Shown here in pieces: positions 1 through 12,539 of a stretch of 64,000 bases of DNA (positions within the stretch are counted from its first letter, which is position 1; every line of letters begins with the position of its first letter). A model generated the notes under the pieces. It had not been told where the DNA came from. It made no database searches and saw only the letters and a list, made by a program, of their open reading frames with translations. This stretch comes from Spirogloea muscicola (Eukaryota; Streptophyta; Zygnematophyceae; Spirogloeales; Spirogloeaceae): assembly GCA_009602725.1 (NCBI GenBank), contig WELB01000092.1, positions 313,014-377,013 of the forward strand, written 5' to 3'. The position numbers were made by a program, and so were the translations under genes.

Positions 1-446
1 AAGCTGAGCAACCTGTGCAGCCATGACCAAGCGGGACCAGCAGCTGGGAGTCCCCGGATTTTACTACTGTACAACTCTACGCAGCAGGCTGACTTGACAA
101 CCAGCTCTAGCCTGCTTCAGCATCAACTTCATCCTTCTTGCTTCTCCTGAAAATTCAGAGCAGGACCTGAACCGTCAGAGCAGCAATGAATGCACACATG
201 ATACCTGGCTCACTAGACGTCGGAAACCAGAGTCGCATTCTACCGGCTGCTTGACTTTCATGCAGCAGGAGGGATACACTGTCGTCAAGTGCTGCAATCC
301 TGCCAGAGACAGCCGCAATGTTGCTCCACAGAGTCTTGCCAGAGGAGTCACAGAGTGGTATGGCAACTCGCCAGCACATGAAGCTTGACGCTATCAGAGC
401 TCTAGTCAGTAGAAATCGTACTACTGAGCAAGAAGATAACCTCTGC
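1..446. other. 3' flank of the DUF3339 gene, no recognised gene
   Basis: No frame here resembles a known protein. The stretch lies downstream of the minus-strand DUF3339 stop codon and probably holds its 3' UTR. Confidence 0.4.
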
Positions 447-822
447 TCAGAGATGCTTTGGGTGGTGGTGATGGTCGCATGTGCCGATGCCTGTGAACTG
501 CTGCAGCGCCAGCAGCAGCAGCACGAAGACGACAGCATGCACCAGGATGGATGCCACGGACGTCCGCATGTTCTGGAACTCCACCGGCCGGTCGTCGCCC
601 GGAATCTGCGATGGTCCACGGATGTGAGGCACCATGTCAGCCCTGCACCAGGCCAGTCAGCGCAGCACGCCGGGACCTGCCGGACAAATCGCACCGCGCC
701 GGAGCGGCGACGGCGGCGGCGGCGGCGGCGGCGGCGAGCTCGCGGCCGACCTGGAGCAGGAGGCCCGGCGAGAGCACGATGAAGAGCACGGCGGCGACGA
801 GGAGCAGCGCCCAGTCCACCAT
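447..822 (-). CDS. DUF3339 family small membrane protein
   Basis: A two-exon gene: exon 1 is 751-822 and exon 2 is 447-605, giving 76 residues. Exon 1 begins MVDWALLLVAAVLF and ends SPGLLLQ; the donor is CAG|GTCGGC. Exon 2 starts IPGDDRPVEFQNM after an ATCGCAG acceptor. The joined protein has the DUF3339 pattern: an N-terminal hydrophobic helix, the SPGLL..IPG...VEF.NM core and a second hydrophobic helix (about residues 43-60). The length fits the family, which is about 70 residues and known mainly from streptophytes; its function is unknown. The tail is unusual in ending with a four-His run. A (GCC)n tract sits immediately before the ATG and another lies inside the 145-nt intron. Family membership is firm; role and location beyond 'membrane' are not visible. 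Confidence 0.85.
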
Positions 823-852
823 GGCGGCGGCGGCGGCGGCGGCGGCGGAGGA
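823..852 (-). repeat. (GCC)n leader tract of the DUF3339 gene
   Basis: A run of GGC triplets on the plus strand reads as (GCC)n on the sense strand directly before the ATG. Similar tracts precede several other genes in this window. Confidence 0.7.
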
Positions 853-1305
853 TGGGCAAGGTGAGCAATGATGGTGTCGCGTCTAACCCTCCTCCTCCCT
901 CCCTCCCTCCTCTCCCTCCCTCCTCCCTCCCTCCACACCGTCTCCCGGACATCCCCGCGGACGGGCAGGCGCCAGGTGGCGAGACCCACCCCGGTTAGAT
1001 GTTGAAAATTTGCTTTCAGTCTGCCCCGGCCCGGCGCCCGGGGTGGAGCCCGGACCCGGCCGGGCAGCCCGCTTCCCTCGCCCTGCCCGGCATGCAGGCC
1101 CGCCGGCGCCCGCCGCGTGGCATGTGCACGTGGCGCCAGCTAGGCGGCCGGGCGGGGGTGGCCACGTCGGCCGGAGGGCCCGGGGCGGAAACGAGCAGAA
1201 ACTGCAACGACGAGCCCCCGCCCGCCGTGTTTCCTTAACGGCAGCAGCCAAATGGCACAGGCTGAGCGGCCGCTCGCTGCCATAGCCACTGCTCATCCTT
1301 TCTTC

Positions 1306-2330
1306 TGGATGCGCTGGGCCATCTCTTTGCAGCGGTCCCTTGCCTTCGCGGTTCACTTGCGAGCAGGCCGCGCGCTTTGGCTGCGGCCTCCGGCTCCTCT
1401 TTCTCCGGCTCCTCTTCCTTTGGCTTTGGACATTGTCCGGCTTTCGTCAGGGCGACGTCTATCCGCCTGCTAGCTATTCCGATTTGCATCTACTGACTCG
1501 AGGTTACTGCGAGTCCCCCTTGCTGCCGTCTTAGTACCTTGCTTTCTGCTCCATTCGGCTCATTCAGACTTTATCCATTCCTTTTAAGCTGGCCTCTCAC
1601 AAGCCACCTGTCAATCTGGCCGCGCTTTCCTCTTTCTTCTTCTTGTGCACTCTTGTTGGGCATATATTGGATAGACTCTTCCTGCAGAGGGCGATGGCTG
1701 TGATGCTTTGGGCTGGCCTCCCACAGCCGTTGACTTACTTTTGATTGCTGTTTCTCCTTTCCAGCTGCAAAAGAAGTGGCTCTACCAAAGGGGGCAAGGG
1801 CTGTGAACATCCAGCCCGTAGAGAACTGACGAAATCTGAGAGGGCCGAAAAGCGCTGTCCCAAAGCTGGTTCTGAAGCTGCAACTTAGCGTAGACACTCT
1901 ATGATGCTCTCCAGAGTTGTCCAGTGTAGCAGTAAAAGTTTTTCCCCATTTGAGCTGGCTTTGTCACAGTCAATGTCCCTCTCGCAGAAGAGCCTCTCTC
2001 TTTCAAGCTGCTGGATATCCCAACTTACGCCTGTCGACCAGGGGTCCCTGACGGGCAATAAATGCGTAGTAGCAACATGCTTTGCTGAGTGGCTTGCAGT
2101 TCCAGCTCCTTTGAATCTTGTCCATTCTTTTTGGCTGGCCTTCCACAGCCGTCTCCGTATCTTCAAAGAGCTTCTTCCCTATCGAAAGAGCAACTCACCA
2201 TGTTTCTTCTTCTTCGCTTGGCCTTCGTGCCCTAACTACCATCACCCTCTGGATGAGATCTCTCTAGTCTGCCTGCTCGTCCCTGCTGCCAGCTATTTCG
2301 ACTGGCGGCTGTTAACCAGGAGTTGGTGAG
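1306..2330 (+). mobile_element. 5'-truncated non-LTR retrotransposon 3' end with tail modules
   Basis: About 1306-1506 encodes, with frame shifts, a decayed copy of the C-terminus of the intact element at 20129-22465. The shared pieces are ISLQRS, LRAGRAL, GDVYPPASYSDL and LLTRGY before the stop. Downstream, 1590, 1708 and 2135 carry the tail module with GGCTGGCCTCYCACAGCC. No start or reverse transcriptase core is present, as expected for 5' truncation during insertion. Confidence 0.7.
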
Positions 2331-3436
2331 TGGCTACCCAGTGGCAGCCACGTGTGTTGCCAAGGGACTGGGCCTTCAGATTGGAGCAAGCCCTCGTCCA
2401 ACGGCTGGCCATTGACAGCCGCCGCCTCCTCCATGTAATAGCACTTGCGCCTCAAGCTGGGGCTTCTCCGCCAACGTTGTCCACATCATTGAGGCTGGCC
2501 TTATGACAACCGCCTCGATGAAGTGTTCTCTTCTTGCTTTGATCAGCCCCTGTGCTGCAGCGTCANCCCCCCCCATCAACAACTGGACATCTGCACAACA
2601 TTCTGGAAGCAATGCTGGACGTTTTGCATCTTTTGACTTCACAACATTGCGAGGACAACAATCCACAAATCGTTGTCCTCGCAATGTTGGCCCAGAATGT
2701 GACATTATCAGTACTTAATGCCCACGGTCAAAGCTCACAATAAGAGCTCTCCTTCGCTTGGGGAAGGATTGTGTGCATCTGTCTTGTCACGGTAATACCC
2801 GGGCCACAACATGCGACTGCTCTCGAGCAGCATGCTACTTCGACTTCTCATGATATCTTACATGCAACTCAATTGCCTCCTGCCAGCAAGTCCAATGGTC
2901 GGCAGCTGACTGGGTATGACTCCGATTGAATTACGGCGGAGATAGCCAGCAAGTTCTCTCCAAGCCGCAGTAGCCATGGACAGCTGTCCAGAGGAAATGG
3001 CTAAGTAAGTGGAGAAGTCCAGTGCAAATCAACCAGCATTCAGTGCTGATGTCATGAGCAGGCTTGTTGAATGGGAGTAGGCTCTTAACTAATAAGGCAC
3101 ACAAAGTGCCCATTAAGGTACTCTTGAGGTTCTCTCATTCCACTCAAGGTCCTCTGCCAAAAATTCTACATGCCCTTACTTAGCAAGGTCAAAAAGTGGG
3201 ATCACACCTATGTGAAGAAGGAAGGTAATAGGGTAGCAGGAACTTGTCCACGTTCACAAAAAGTCTCCAGTAGATGCCACGACAACAGCAGTAAATGCGG
3301 GGTTGCACGCAATCCTGCACTTGTGCAGGATTGAGAAATATTGGCTTGAGAAATATGACCATAACAATACATGAATCTGTTGACAGTATCGTCTTCACAA
3401 GCTTTTGGGCTTGTGTATGCCTGTCCTTACCCGATA
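2331..3436. other. Intergenic stretch with one perfect hairpin
   Basis: No coding exon is recognisable. One undetermined base lies at 2566 next to a C run. The only clear structure is the 18-bp perfect inverted repeat at 2642-2689. The right part probably includes the 3' UTR of the PEPC gene. Confidence 0.5.
2642..2689. repeat. Perfect 18-bp hairpin
   Basis: The left arm at 2642-2659 (CAACATTGCGAGGACAAC) is exactly complementary to 2672-2689, with a 12-base loop. Confidence 0.85.
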
Positions 3437-6400
3437 TCATCCAGTATTACGCATCCCGGCGGCAATGCCATTGATGGTGATGAGGAGAGCATCCCGCAAC
3501 CGAGGATTATTGTTCTCTTCTCGCAAACGCCTTAGAATTTCAACCTGCCAGTACAAAAATGTTGCAATGTGCAGAAATTGTCATGCTCCTTTCAATTCTC
3601 TGTTACACTCTTGTGCTTGCAAAGGAATTCATATCCACGTACAGAAGGATTTTTATGACCCCAATGTCTGCTATACTTGGATACTTTCTGTGGCCAACAA
3701 CCTCACAACAACAGAGCAGCCACTTCTCATCAGTGAATGACGGCGTTGTGCAAGGACATAGGCAGGAATACCTGGAGCATATTGATCGGATTCAGGTAAG
3801 GAAGCCGACTTTCAATCAAACGACGCAGTGTTTTGTTGTTCTCTGACAGTCTATGGTGCCCACTGACCTGCAAAGACAAAGAGAGTAGTTTTGTGAGTTG
3901 CCCATATGCATGCCTATCTATCACGTCCTGGTAGAAGTCGCATGTTGCAGCAGATGAGCAATCACTTAGATAGTCACGCCATACAACTTACCATCAGAGA
4001 CATCGACCTCTATGTGAAGGCTTCATGTGCAGGTGTCAGGAGGAGGTTGGAGGTTGGAGGTTAAGGGTTGGAAAGGTCTACTAGCAACATGTGGATTGGA
4101 CTTATACCTCAAGGACAGTGACCACAGTGGTCTGAAAAGCTTCTCGAAGCTGCACACCCAGGTGCTGCCTTTCTGGTGCAACCAGAACATCGTCGTAATG
4201 CTTTGCGATGGGTATGTCACTCTTGGCCAAAATCATCTCAATAAGGTCAATGGTCGACTGGAAAAACGGCCACTCCGTGTACATTGCCTGGAGCTCCGAT
4301 TTGTGGCCCTTCTCAAATGCTGTTGCGAGACCCATGCCAACTCCGAGCCAGGCGGGCAAGACAAACCTGAGATTGACAGAGCATGGCCAACCAGAGACTG
4401 TAGGACTCAGTTTATTGTCCAGCCTACGTTGTCCTCGACTTGAAAAAGGCTGTGCAGCTGAAATTACGAGCTAGCTGACCAAGAGCTGAAGCTGGCCAGT
4501 GAAGGAGCATTGAGTTGTCTATCTAGGTCCACCTGGTCTGTGTCCAGGCAAAGATCCAAGGTATGGCACGGAGCTCCCTGACACCACCACTATTCTTGCG
4601 CCGAGTAGGACGACTTCCGATGTTCAAATGACCAAGCTCAGCTTCGGGGGTTGCTTCATGGAAGTACTGCAGCAATAGGTGAGGGATCAAGCGACAAAAC
4701 GAGACCCTAGTCAGCTGAACTGAATACAGCCTGGGCTAGAAGGAGATGACAGAGCCAGATGTTGTCATCTCTAGCATGCTGAGCATCTATGATCTGGAGA
4801 AGTGTTTGGAGTTCGCCAACCATGTCACAGAGTGAATTTACCTGGAGAAATTGTTCAGAGTTGAAGACTATGTCGCGGTAGTGAGAGCATGAGGATGTGG
4901 ATATTTCTTCCATGATCGCTCTCCAATCAAGTGAGCGGGGCGGCACAGGAGGGTGGAGAGTGGCCAACAGCACAGCTGTTGTGTATATCTCAAGCTGCCT
5001 GACTGCCACCTGTGAAAGGAGTACAAACAAGCACTTAATCCCACCAACATCTGGTGTCGGGAAACCCCAAGTGCTCCACACCCATTTACTTCCAGGCTAC
5101 TGTCCCTGCAAGCTCGCACGATATGTCCACAATTTTTGCAAGCTTACACGGTGACTTGGATACTGTTATCTGCACCAGATCCTTGCCCACATTGACCTGC
5201 CACTTTGAGACTTGATCGTTCTGACAGAGTGCAGCTTGCGGATGCCCTTTGATATTCCGATCACACCGCTGGAAGTATGCATCAAGCTTCTGAAGATAAT
5301 TGTACCTGTGGCAACCCAAACTTGGCTTGCACCATTTCGCCCTGCTCAGTGACACGCAATGATCCCTGCACACTGCCCGGGGGCTGGCTCTGGATTGCCA
5401 AGTACGTTGGTCCTCCACCTCGGCCCACACTGCCACCCCTGCCATGGAACAGCGTGACTTTGACACCAAATTCCGTGCAAGCACTCACAATGTCTTCCTG
5501 CGCTTTGTACAACTCCCAGGCTGCTGTGAATCTGCCTGCATCCTTGCCAGAGTCTGAGTATCCTAGCATGACCTGTGAGACAGCCAGTGCTTCACAGTCA
5601 AGCATAGCAGCAAAGTCAGGCTCGTAAGCGTACTTCGTGCAAGAAATACACAGATGCCCAGAGACCACCGGTGCCATGTCTCAACTAGAACAAATGTTCA
5701 GCTCAACACAGGAGTCCACGGCTTGCTTGGCAAATTCTATGCACCTCCTGGTGGCCTGAGTGGTTGTCCATCACGTGCTGTCTGTACCACTCGATTTTCA
5801 GGAGCTTTCTTAGAACATCCCCTGCGCCCTTAAGGTCCTTGACTGTTTCAAAGAGGGGCACCACCCTGAGTGTCGGTCCCTCTCTTCCTGTTTCACCTCT
5901 AACAATAAGCCTCGCCTCCTTCTGAAGGAGCTCAACTGCCAGAACATCACTAGCCTGCATCAGGCTGAACACACTGTTAGCTCCGCCTTGTGGCCAACAA
6001 GCAATCTAAAGGACGACACAAATACAGATTGGGTTCGCATGTGGGTATTGAGAAAGTATTGAGATAGTGCACCTCTGAAGCCATTGAGATTACGTAGGCA
6101 GCGAGGGAGTTCGTTCCGAGCTCTGCCGCAACGCGGAAGGTGTCCAGCACCTCCCTGACAGCCGGTGAGACATCAATGGAGGGCGGCATCAACGGCCTCT
6201 TGCCTCTGAGCTCCCGTACCAAGAACTCCAACTTCACATCCTCAGTCCAACTGCTATAAGCTCCCAAGCCCACATATTCAGTCAACGCATCAAGAGCCTC
6301 CGTATGCCTTTCTGACTCCTGCAGTTGACAAACAAACGGAACTGAAGCCCGATAGGAGTCTGCAAAGATCTTGGCATCAACTTCCAGCAATGAGCCACCA

Positions 6401-9400
6401 GCTTATGGGTCCACGAGTACCAGGAGCGGTGGTGGAGTTGGATCACCAGAATTGGTAAGATATGCAGCATGCAACCTGAATGAAGACCTCTTCCTGTGTT
6501 GCTGCCTGGTAAATATAATTCTGGCAGCAACAAACAGCGAACCTGTCTCAGGTCGAGCTTCATGAGAGAGAGGCCAAAAGTTGCGAGACGTCGTATCAAG
6601 TCAGTCAGTCGGCCGTCTGCGAGGATACCCGACCCACATGAGACCTGAATATGACAGAGGAGAGGCTCAATCATGCAATAGTCACAGTCTGATGAAAGCT
6701 GCAGATGCACATGCCCACAGATATGCCTGCATGCTTGTGTACAGCAAGAGCCTTGTGCAAGCTCTACATACACACATCTACATGGAAGCAGAAAAGGAAG
6801 TCACATTTGCAGTTTCTCCCGCTCCGGTACAGAGAGACGCTTGCACTATCAGAGACGAACTAAGCACAGCCTTCTGCAAGTCTAACTTGCTTGCAGGATC
6901 CTGTAAGAACAAGAATCCATTGGGTTCTGCATCTGGAGATATAGTACCAGCGATCTATAGCAGAGCTCCAAGATTTCCATCAGCTGCTCCGGCTGCTGAT
7001 AGTACTCATCCTCATTGTACTCGCCTTGACTGACTCCCTCCAACAACTCCTCCATCCTCCTCCTCGTATTTACCAACTGCAATTTGACCAGGGTTCCTCG
7101 TAAGCTTGAGAGCCCACACAGCAGCCACCAAAGAGAAGGAAAATTGGCTTGAAGTATGACTATCAGATTGTGCAGAAATAAGTTACATGGTCGAGATCAA
7201 TGCTGGAGTGTAGCTAGTATCTAGCCTCCTTAACCATCCTTGTAGCCAACTTGCCCAGAACCTGTAATCTTCAAGAGGTTCCTGCGCACTGACCTTCTGT
7301 CGAACATGACCAAGTACTACGCGGTAGGGTGCAACGTCTGGTCGATCCTTGTGGGAAGGATTGAGCAGTTTATCCATGTTGGTCTTGTTCAAGTTGCTAT
7401 CTGAGCCAACCTTCTTCTTGAAGCTATTTGGGGCAGACAGCTGTATGCAAGCACTGGCAAGCTGGGGTCAGTCACTTGCATCCAGCAGCAACCCTTTGCC
7501 AGCTATGGTCTGCAGCAGCCCTTGCCCGCTTCTAACTGCTGACTACAATGAGCTGCTACACATCGTCAGAGAGGCATTGCCTGCAATTGTTGCCATATGC
7601 AAGCATGGAAAAACATGGAGTAAGAGCACCTTAAGCCCAGGTATTATTGCGTGAGGTGCTCAGCTGGTGCCAAAAGGTCAGAGTCAAGTCTTTGACATTC
7701 GGAGGCCACTCACATTGCCAGTTGAGGTTGCACTGTTCGTGCTTGCAGTGATGGATGTCAGCGCTGCTGCTGCTATGGCTGCCATGTTGCTGACACTCGG
7801 TGCTGGGGAGGGTAGCTTCCCGGCGCTGAAATTCTCCCCTCTGGGCGTAGCTGGTCCACCTCCGAATGCAGAGTTGACCACCCGGGGGCTCCTTGGTATA
7901 CCAGACAGCCCATCTTGAGTCGCAGGAACCCGCAACTTGGAAAGGCGAGGTGTACTTGTAGCTGATGCTGTCGGAGATGTGGTCCTTGAGGGGTTAGTGG
8001 ATCCAGGCGCTGTAGGTGGATTCTGCAGTCTCATACCAAAGAACAAATTGGTCAGCTGGCCGCTCTTGACGGCCAGGTGAAGTCAATCAACAAGGACTGA
8101 TCAGGCAAGCATAGAGTGAGAAAGACAGACCGCATAGCTGCCCTGCATGTCAATGTCTTGCATCGGAAGATCCAAGCTTGCTGGTACTTCCATCTCCAGC
8201 CCCATGTCACTGAGATCTGCAGCACAGGCTCTGTTAAGCTGGTATCAAAGATGACAAACATGAGACTTTTCTTATAGGCCTGTAGAAATGATCAAGCAGC
8301 ACCACATACGAGCTCTCGATTGATTGCATGCACTGCTTTTGAGACTGCTATATATAACGAACTCAACAGCTGTAAGGCATACAGTCATTCTCAAGGACAT
8401 TAGATGTCAGTATCTCTGCTGATTACATACCAGATATTGCTGGCATGTCTGCCCCCTGTGGGAGGTGTGAGGGAAGCCCAACAGCATGACCCGCACTCTC
8501 GCTCAACTCCCGTTCACGATTCCGGTCCTTATGAGCAAACCAGCTTCCATGGAAGAACTCCTCTTCTTGGTTCTCTGCGGCGTTGCAAAAGAAAGACATT
8601 TCCAAGTAAAGTCTACACTGCCATCTGTTACAAGTCATAAGCTCAAAGCCAAATTACACAAGGGCCAGGACCTGAACGCTTGAAGCACCTTGGCCAATGG
8701 TTGCATCATGCACACTTCTGCCAAAGAAACCAGATCCTTCAGATACCTACTCCAAAATTGCACAACTTTGTCACTGACCCCTTGCCAAGACGTCGTTGGC
8801 CACTCGTGTCATCTCCTCACTGCACTTGCTCATGCTGAGCTCGAATCTTAAGCTGTCAACCTCTCTCAGGTAGAGATCCGCAGCAATCCACTTGGCAAGG
8901 TAGCACACATCCTTGGTAACCTGCAGGGCATCACAGGCTGTCAACAAAGAATGACTTGCAATCGGTATGTCCAGGCCATGAATTCGTCGTTGTCAATAGG
9001 GAAAGTTGGTAGTCATGACCTACTGGGACGTACCTTGGCTGTGACGTTTGGATTTCCATCACGATCCCCACCCATCCAGGAGCCAAAGCGAAGGGGAGTG
9101 CATGTCAAAGGAAGTGATCTACCAGTGTGCTGAACATTAACAAACACTTATCAGCACAAGAAGAGGACATGCAGCTCACGCAGGGCATCTTCCCGCCTCC
9201 ATTGCCTCAATGTATACAGGAGCACAAATGTATAAAGTTCTCCTTGTCATGGAGGCTGGCATTTTCCTCCTGAAGTGCCAACCCCGTATCACCAATGCTA
9301 CGCTGCTTTTATCAAGGCAAAGTTTGTACCTTCTTTAGGGTGGTGCTAACCCTCCGCAGATAGTGGGGCACAGCTCTCCAGAGCGACTGCTCGACAATGT

Positions 9401-11433
9401 GGAGCCCTACACTAGGGATGGCAAATGCATGCGTCAAGATGAGCTATGACATGTCAAAACATGGCAATGGCTGAGTCAATTTGGCCAAAACCTCACCATC
9501 GGGCCTCCTTTCTGCTGCCTACACTCTTATCATTCTTTGCCTCGAGTAAGCTGGCAGGGTTTTGCTGTGCATGGACTATCCAGTATGGAAATATTTCTAT
9601 ACATTAGAGACCTAGTCACAGCACCCTTGCGAGTGTGCTTTAACTACTAGTAACAGGTGCTTTGAAAATTTACCTCCTCGAGCCTCGTCTACAGGGGTAG
9701 GTTTGCGGCGGCGAAGCTCATCAGTTTGCCACAAAGATGTGATCTCCCTAACCTGCCAACATTACTTCCAGCAATACATCAAAAGGGAACACCCACCTTC
9801 GCAGCAGCTCTGACCCTGTAGGTTGTGTGTGCTGGAAGATGATTGTGGGCGGGTGTAGATGGAAAGGTTGCCGCTATTGCATTAGCAAGGGCAAGCGTGC
9901 TTGACAATGCAGGTACTTCTGATGAAGACAAACAATTATCACTTGGCACAGACATAAGTGGGTGTACTTCAAGAAGATTTTTACCAGGTCTTCAATGAGC
10001 ATCTCCCTGTCTTCGTGTGTGAGATCAGTCCTATCGTTCTTCTCCAGCAGATGCTGCAATAGAGCATACATTGATTTCCCCGGTTCAGAGAACCTGAGAT
10101 GCAGGAGGAGAACAAGTGGCATCAGACTTGAGTAATCGACAACTGATGAGCTGAGAATTCTCCAGGATTTGCACTCACAGCAATGCGGAGGTGCTTGTAC
10201 TGCAGTGTGCGCCTGTTGATCTGTGTTGGGTGGGCTGTAAGCACAATCTCCACATCCTGAAGACATACGGAAGTGTATAAGCCAATGAGGCTGCAGTCCA
10301 GCACTCTGAGTGAGCGCAGCAGGCCAGGATACGCAACTTCGGATATGGTCTTAAACATTGCATGCTGATGACTTGCCGGGGGGTAACGAACGACGACTGC
10401 TCAGGACGACTCACAAGGAAAAGCTTAAGAAGGGCTGGTGCAGGGCCGGGGAGGTCGGAGAGTGAAAATTGCTGGCTGTGTAGAAACTTTGGAAAGACTT
10501 CTGACGTTGCTGACCTGGTTGCAGATGGCCTCAAAAACCTCGTCTGGTGAGTAGCCGGACTGGATCAACCGCTGGACGACAACGTCGCACGACTTGTCCA
10601 GCTGAGCTGACATGCGCGCCCTTCTCATCCTGCTCCCATTCCAGCTTTGTCAGAGAGCTGATAAGCCATGGATGGTCTAAGGTGGTTGGACCTGCTTGCT
10701 CATCGACCAGAATGTAGCCGCAGTAACTTGCGAAAGACAATGCAATTTTCTCCACACATAATGGTCTCAAGTGGGTCCTGTACGATCTGTGGAGAAGTAT
10801 TGAGAAGGTTGACAAGAACAATCCAGTAGGTCTGCAGCACACTGCACACCTTCTGCAGTCGAGCTACATTGACAGCTTTGCGTGGTCAAAGTCGGGATCA
10901 CAGCAGCTAGGGCCCAGAGCTGCTCCAGAAAGCAAGGCTCACTTGTGGTGCGTCTCTGCAATGCCCATGAGGTTCAGGTAGTGGCTGAAGGCCCGGGCAA
11001 GGGGCACCGCCTCCTGCAGCGTCATGTTTGCCAGCTCCTTCTCCAGCTGCCTCGACAGCCACTCGGCTGCCTCCTCCACGCCCGTCGTGCGCATGTTGCA
11101 GGCGCTCTGAAGGCACACAAGCAAGAGCTTGCGCATTTGTCAGCGGCACTGTGTCGCTGAATCTCGGCTGCTAAATCTGAGGTAGAGTGGGGCGCGAGAC
11201 AAGAGGACGTAGGCTTGAGGCCTCGGAGACGTCTGACGGGCGCTCGGGCGGAGAGGCCTCCCAGCGACGGCGCGCACCTGAGCCAGCAGGCGGACGCGGT
11301 CCACCTTGGCGATGAACTCCTCCCCGACCTCCAGCTTGAGGCACTCGTCCAGCAGCGAGCCGAGGAGCCGGCAGTCGTCGTCGAACGACTGGAACGAGAT
11401 CTCCTCCGCGATGTCGTCCGTCGTGTCCGTCAT
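3437..11433 (-). CDS. PPC4: Bacterial-type phosphoenolpyruvate carboxylase (BTPC)
   Basis: It carboxylates PEP to oxaloacetate in the cytosol, feeding the TCA cycle. I resolve 24 phase-consistent exons and 1137 residues: 11278-11433, 10943-11106, 10515-10629, 10179-10256, 9985-10053, 9674-9752, 9330-9406, 9034-9129, 8779-8920, 8431-8574, 8131-8216, 7714-8055, 7294-7440, 6948-7076, 6543-6644, 6073-6318, 5745-5954, 5306-5572, 4842-5009, 4533-4666, 4126-4366, 3992-4009, 3772-3867, 3437-3544. The start [17 protein letters not shown] matches the plant PPC4 class, and the end RNTG (not QNTG) is diagnostic of bacterial-type enzymes. Catalytic pieces are TAHPTQ (near residue 151), [11 protein letters not shown] and [14 protein letters not shown] (near 835). 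The N-terminal regulatory serine of plant-type PEPC is absent. Exons 11-12 (about 374-516) form a Ser/Thr/Pro-rich linker longer than in Arabidopsis PPC4, which explains the extra length. Known BTPCs act as subunits of class-2 PEPC hetero-octamers; that role here is inferred. Confidence 0.95.
3992..4009 (-). other. 18-nt microexon of the BTPC gene
   Basis: Between the exons at 4126-4366 and 3772-3867, the family needs six more residues (E-K-Y-V-L-V in Arabidopsis). The minus strand offers ACATAG|18 nt|GTAAGT at this spot, in phase 0, encoding RSMSLM. Length and phase fit exactly; the residues are only partly similar. Confidence 0.65.
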
Positions 11434-11574
11434 CGCGCCCGCGGCAACGGAGCACTGCCGCTCGCCGCGTGCGGAGGAAGTAGGGAGCGGAGGCGGCCAG
11501 TCCAGGGGAGGCCACGAGGCAGCAGGGCCGCGCCAGCGGCCGCCTACGGCGACGGCGGCGGCCCGGCGGCGGCG

Positions 11575-11983
11575 CCGTCTGCGGCGGCNNNNNNNNNNNN
11601 NNNNNNNNNNNNNNNNNNNNNNNNNNNNNNNNNNNNNNNNNNNNNNNNNNNNNNNNNNNNNNNNNNNNNNNNNNNNNNNNNNNNNNNNNNNNNNNNNNNN
11701 NNNNNNNNNNNNNNNNNNNNNNNNNNNNNNNNNNNNNNNNNNNNNNNNNNNNNNNNNNNNNNNNNNNNNNNNNNNNNNNNNNNNNNNNNNNNNNNNNNNN
11801 NNNNNNNNNNNNNNNNNNNNNNNNNNNNNNNNNNNNNNNNNNNNNNNNNNNNNNNNNNNNNNNNNNNNNNNNNNNNNNNNNNNNNNNNNNNNNNNNNNNN
11901 NNNNNNNNNNNNNNNNNNNNNNNNNNNNNNNNNNNNNNNNNNNNNNNNNNNNNNNNNNNNNNNNNNNNNNNNNNNNNNNNNNN
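11575..11983. other. Assembly gap entered through a GGC tract
   Basis: The N run covers 11589-11983 (395 N). The last bases before it are CGGC triplets, suggesting that sequencing or assembly failed in the GC-rich leader upstream of the BTPC start. Confidence 0.9.
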
Positions 11984-12480
11984 TGGCTCGACCTGTTGGC
12001 CAGGCTTGCACGGCGCGCTGTGTCCCGCAGGCGCGGTGAGCCGGCTGGCTTCAACGCCGCTGGCTCGTGGGCTCAGGTATATCGTATGCGCTTGTCCGTC
12101 TCCCTCCAGCGGTCCATGGCCCACGCCTTGCATCTGCGTGCTGGCCGTGCTCTCGCTGCGGCCTCCGGCTTTCGTCAGGGGGATAGTTTTCCGGCAGCTG
12201 GTCTGTCGGATGTGAGGCTCCTCACTCGTAACTACTGAGTGGTCCATCCTCCCCCGTTCTGCCATAGCCTTTTCAGGCCCCGCAGTCGCTGCTTAGCTCG
12301 TATTTTGCCCCCTGCGAACCTTGTCAATTCTTTTCGGGCTGGCTTCTCACAGCCCTTGCCCCCATTGGGAGAGCCACTTCTTCTTCTTTCAGAGCCGCAG
12401 CCCCGTTTGGAAGAGGTCACTTTTTCATTGGTATCCCGTCACCTCCCGACGACGAAGTGCTAAGTCGGCCCACAGTCGGG
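11984..12480 (+). mobile_element. Retrotransposon 3' end with hairpin tail (plus orientation)
   Basis: The frame from the gap edge to the stop near 12238 contains YRMRLSVSLQRSMAHAL, LRAGRALAAASGFRQGD and LLTRNY. These match the end of the 20129-22465 reverse transcriptase. The tail to about 12470 carries the module GGGCTGGCTTCTCACAGCC. The 5' part is missing, either truncated or hidden in the gap. Confidence 0.85.
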
Positions 12481-12539
12481 GTGGCTAGGTGCCACCCCGG
12501 GTGCAGCCTGAGGCGGCATCCAAGGCACGACCAGCACTG

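Noticed and set aside
155-952. 265-codon open frame on the minus strand overlapping the DUF3339 gene
   Set aside because: It is a different frame across both DUF3339 exons and its intron, kept open by GC-rich triplets; the DUF3339 reading has homology and splice sites.
883-1356. 157-codon minus frame rich in Arg/Gly/Pro
   Set aside because: It is GC-driven, overlaps the antisense of a retrotransposon fragment and has no family likeness.
1235-1489. Lys/Glu-rich minus frame
   Set aside because: It is the antisense of the retrotransposon C-terminus at 1306-1506.
11140-12265. Open frames of more than 300 codons on both strands around the first gap
   Set aside because: They pass through undetermined bases, so they are artefacts of N.
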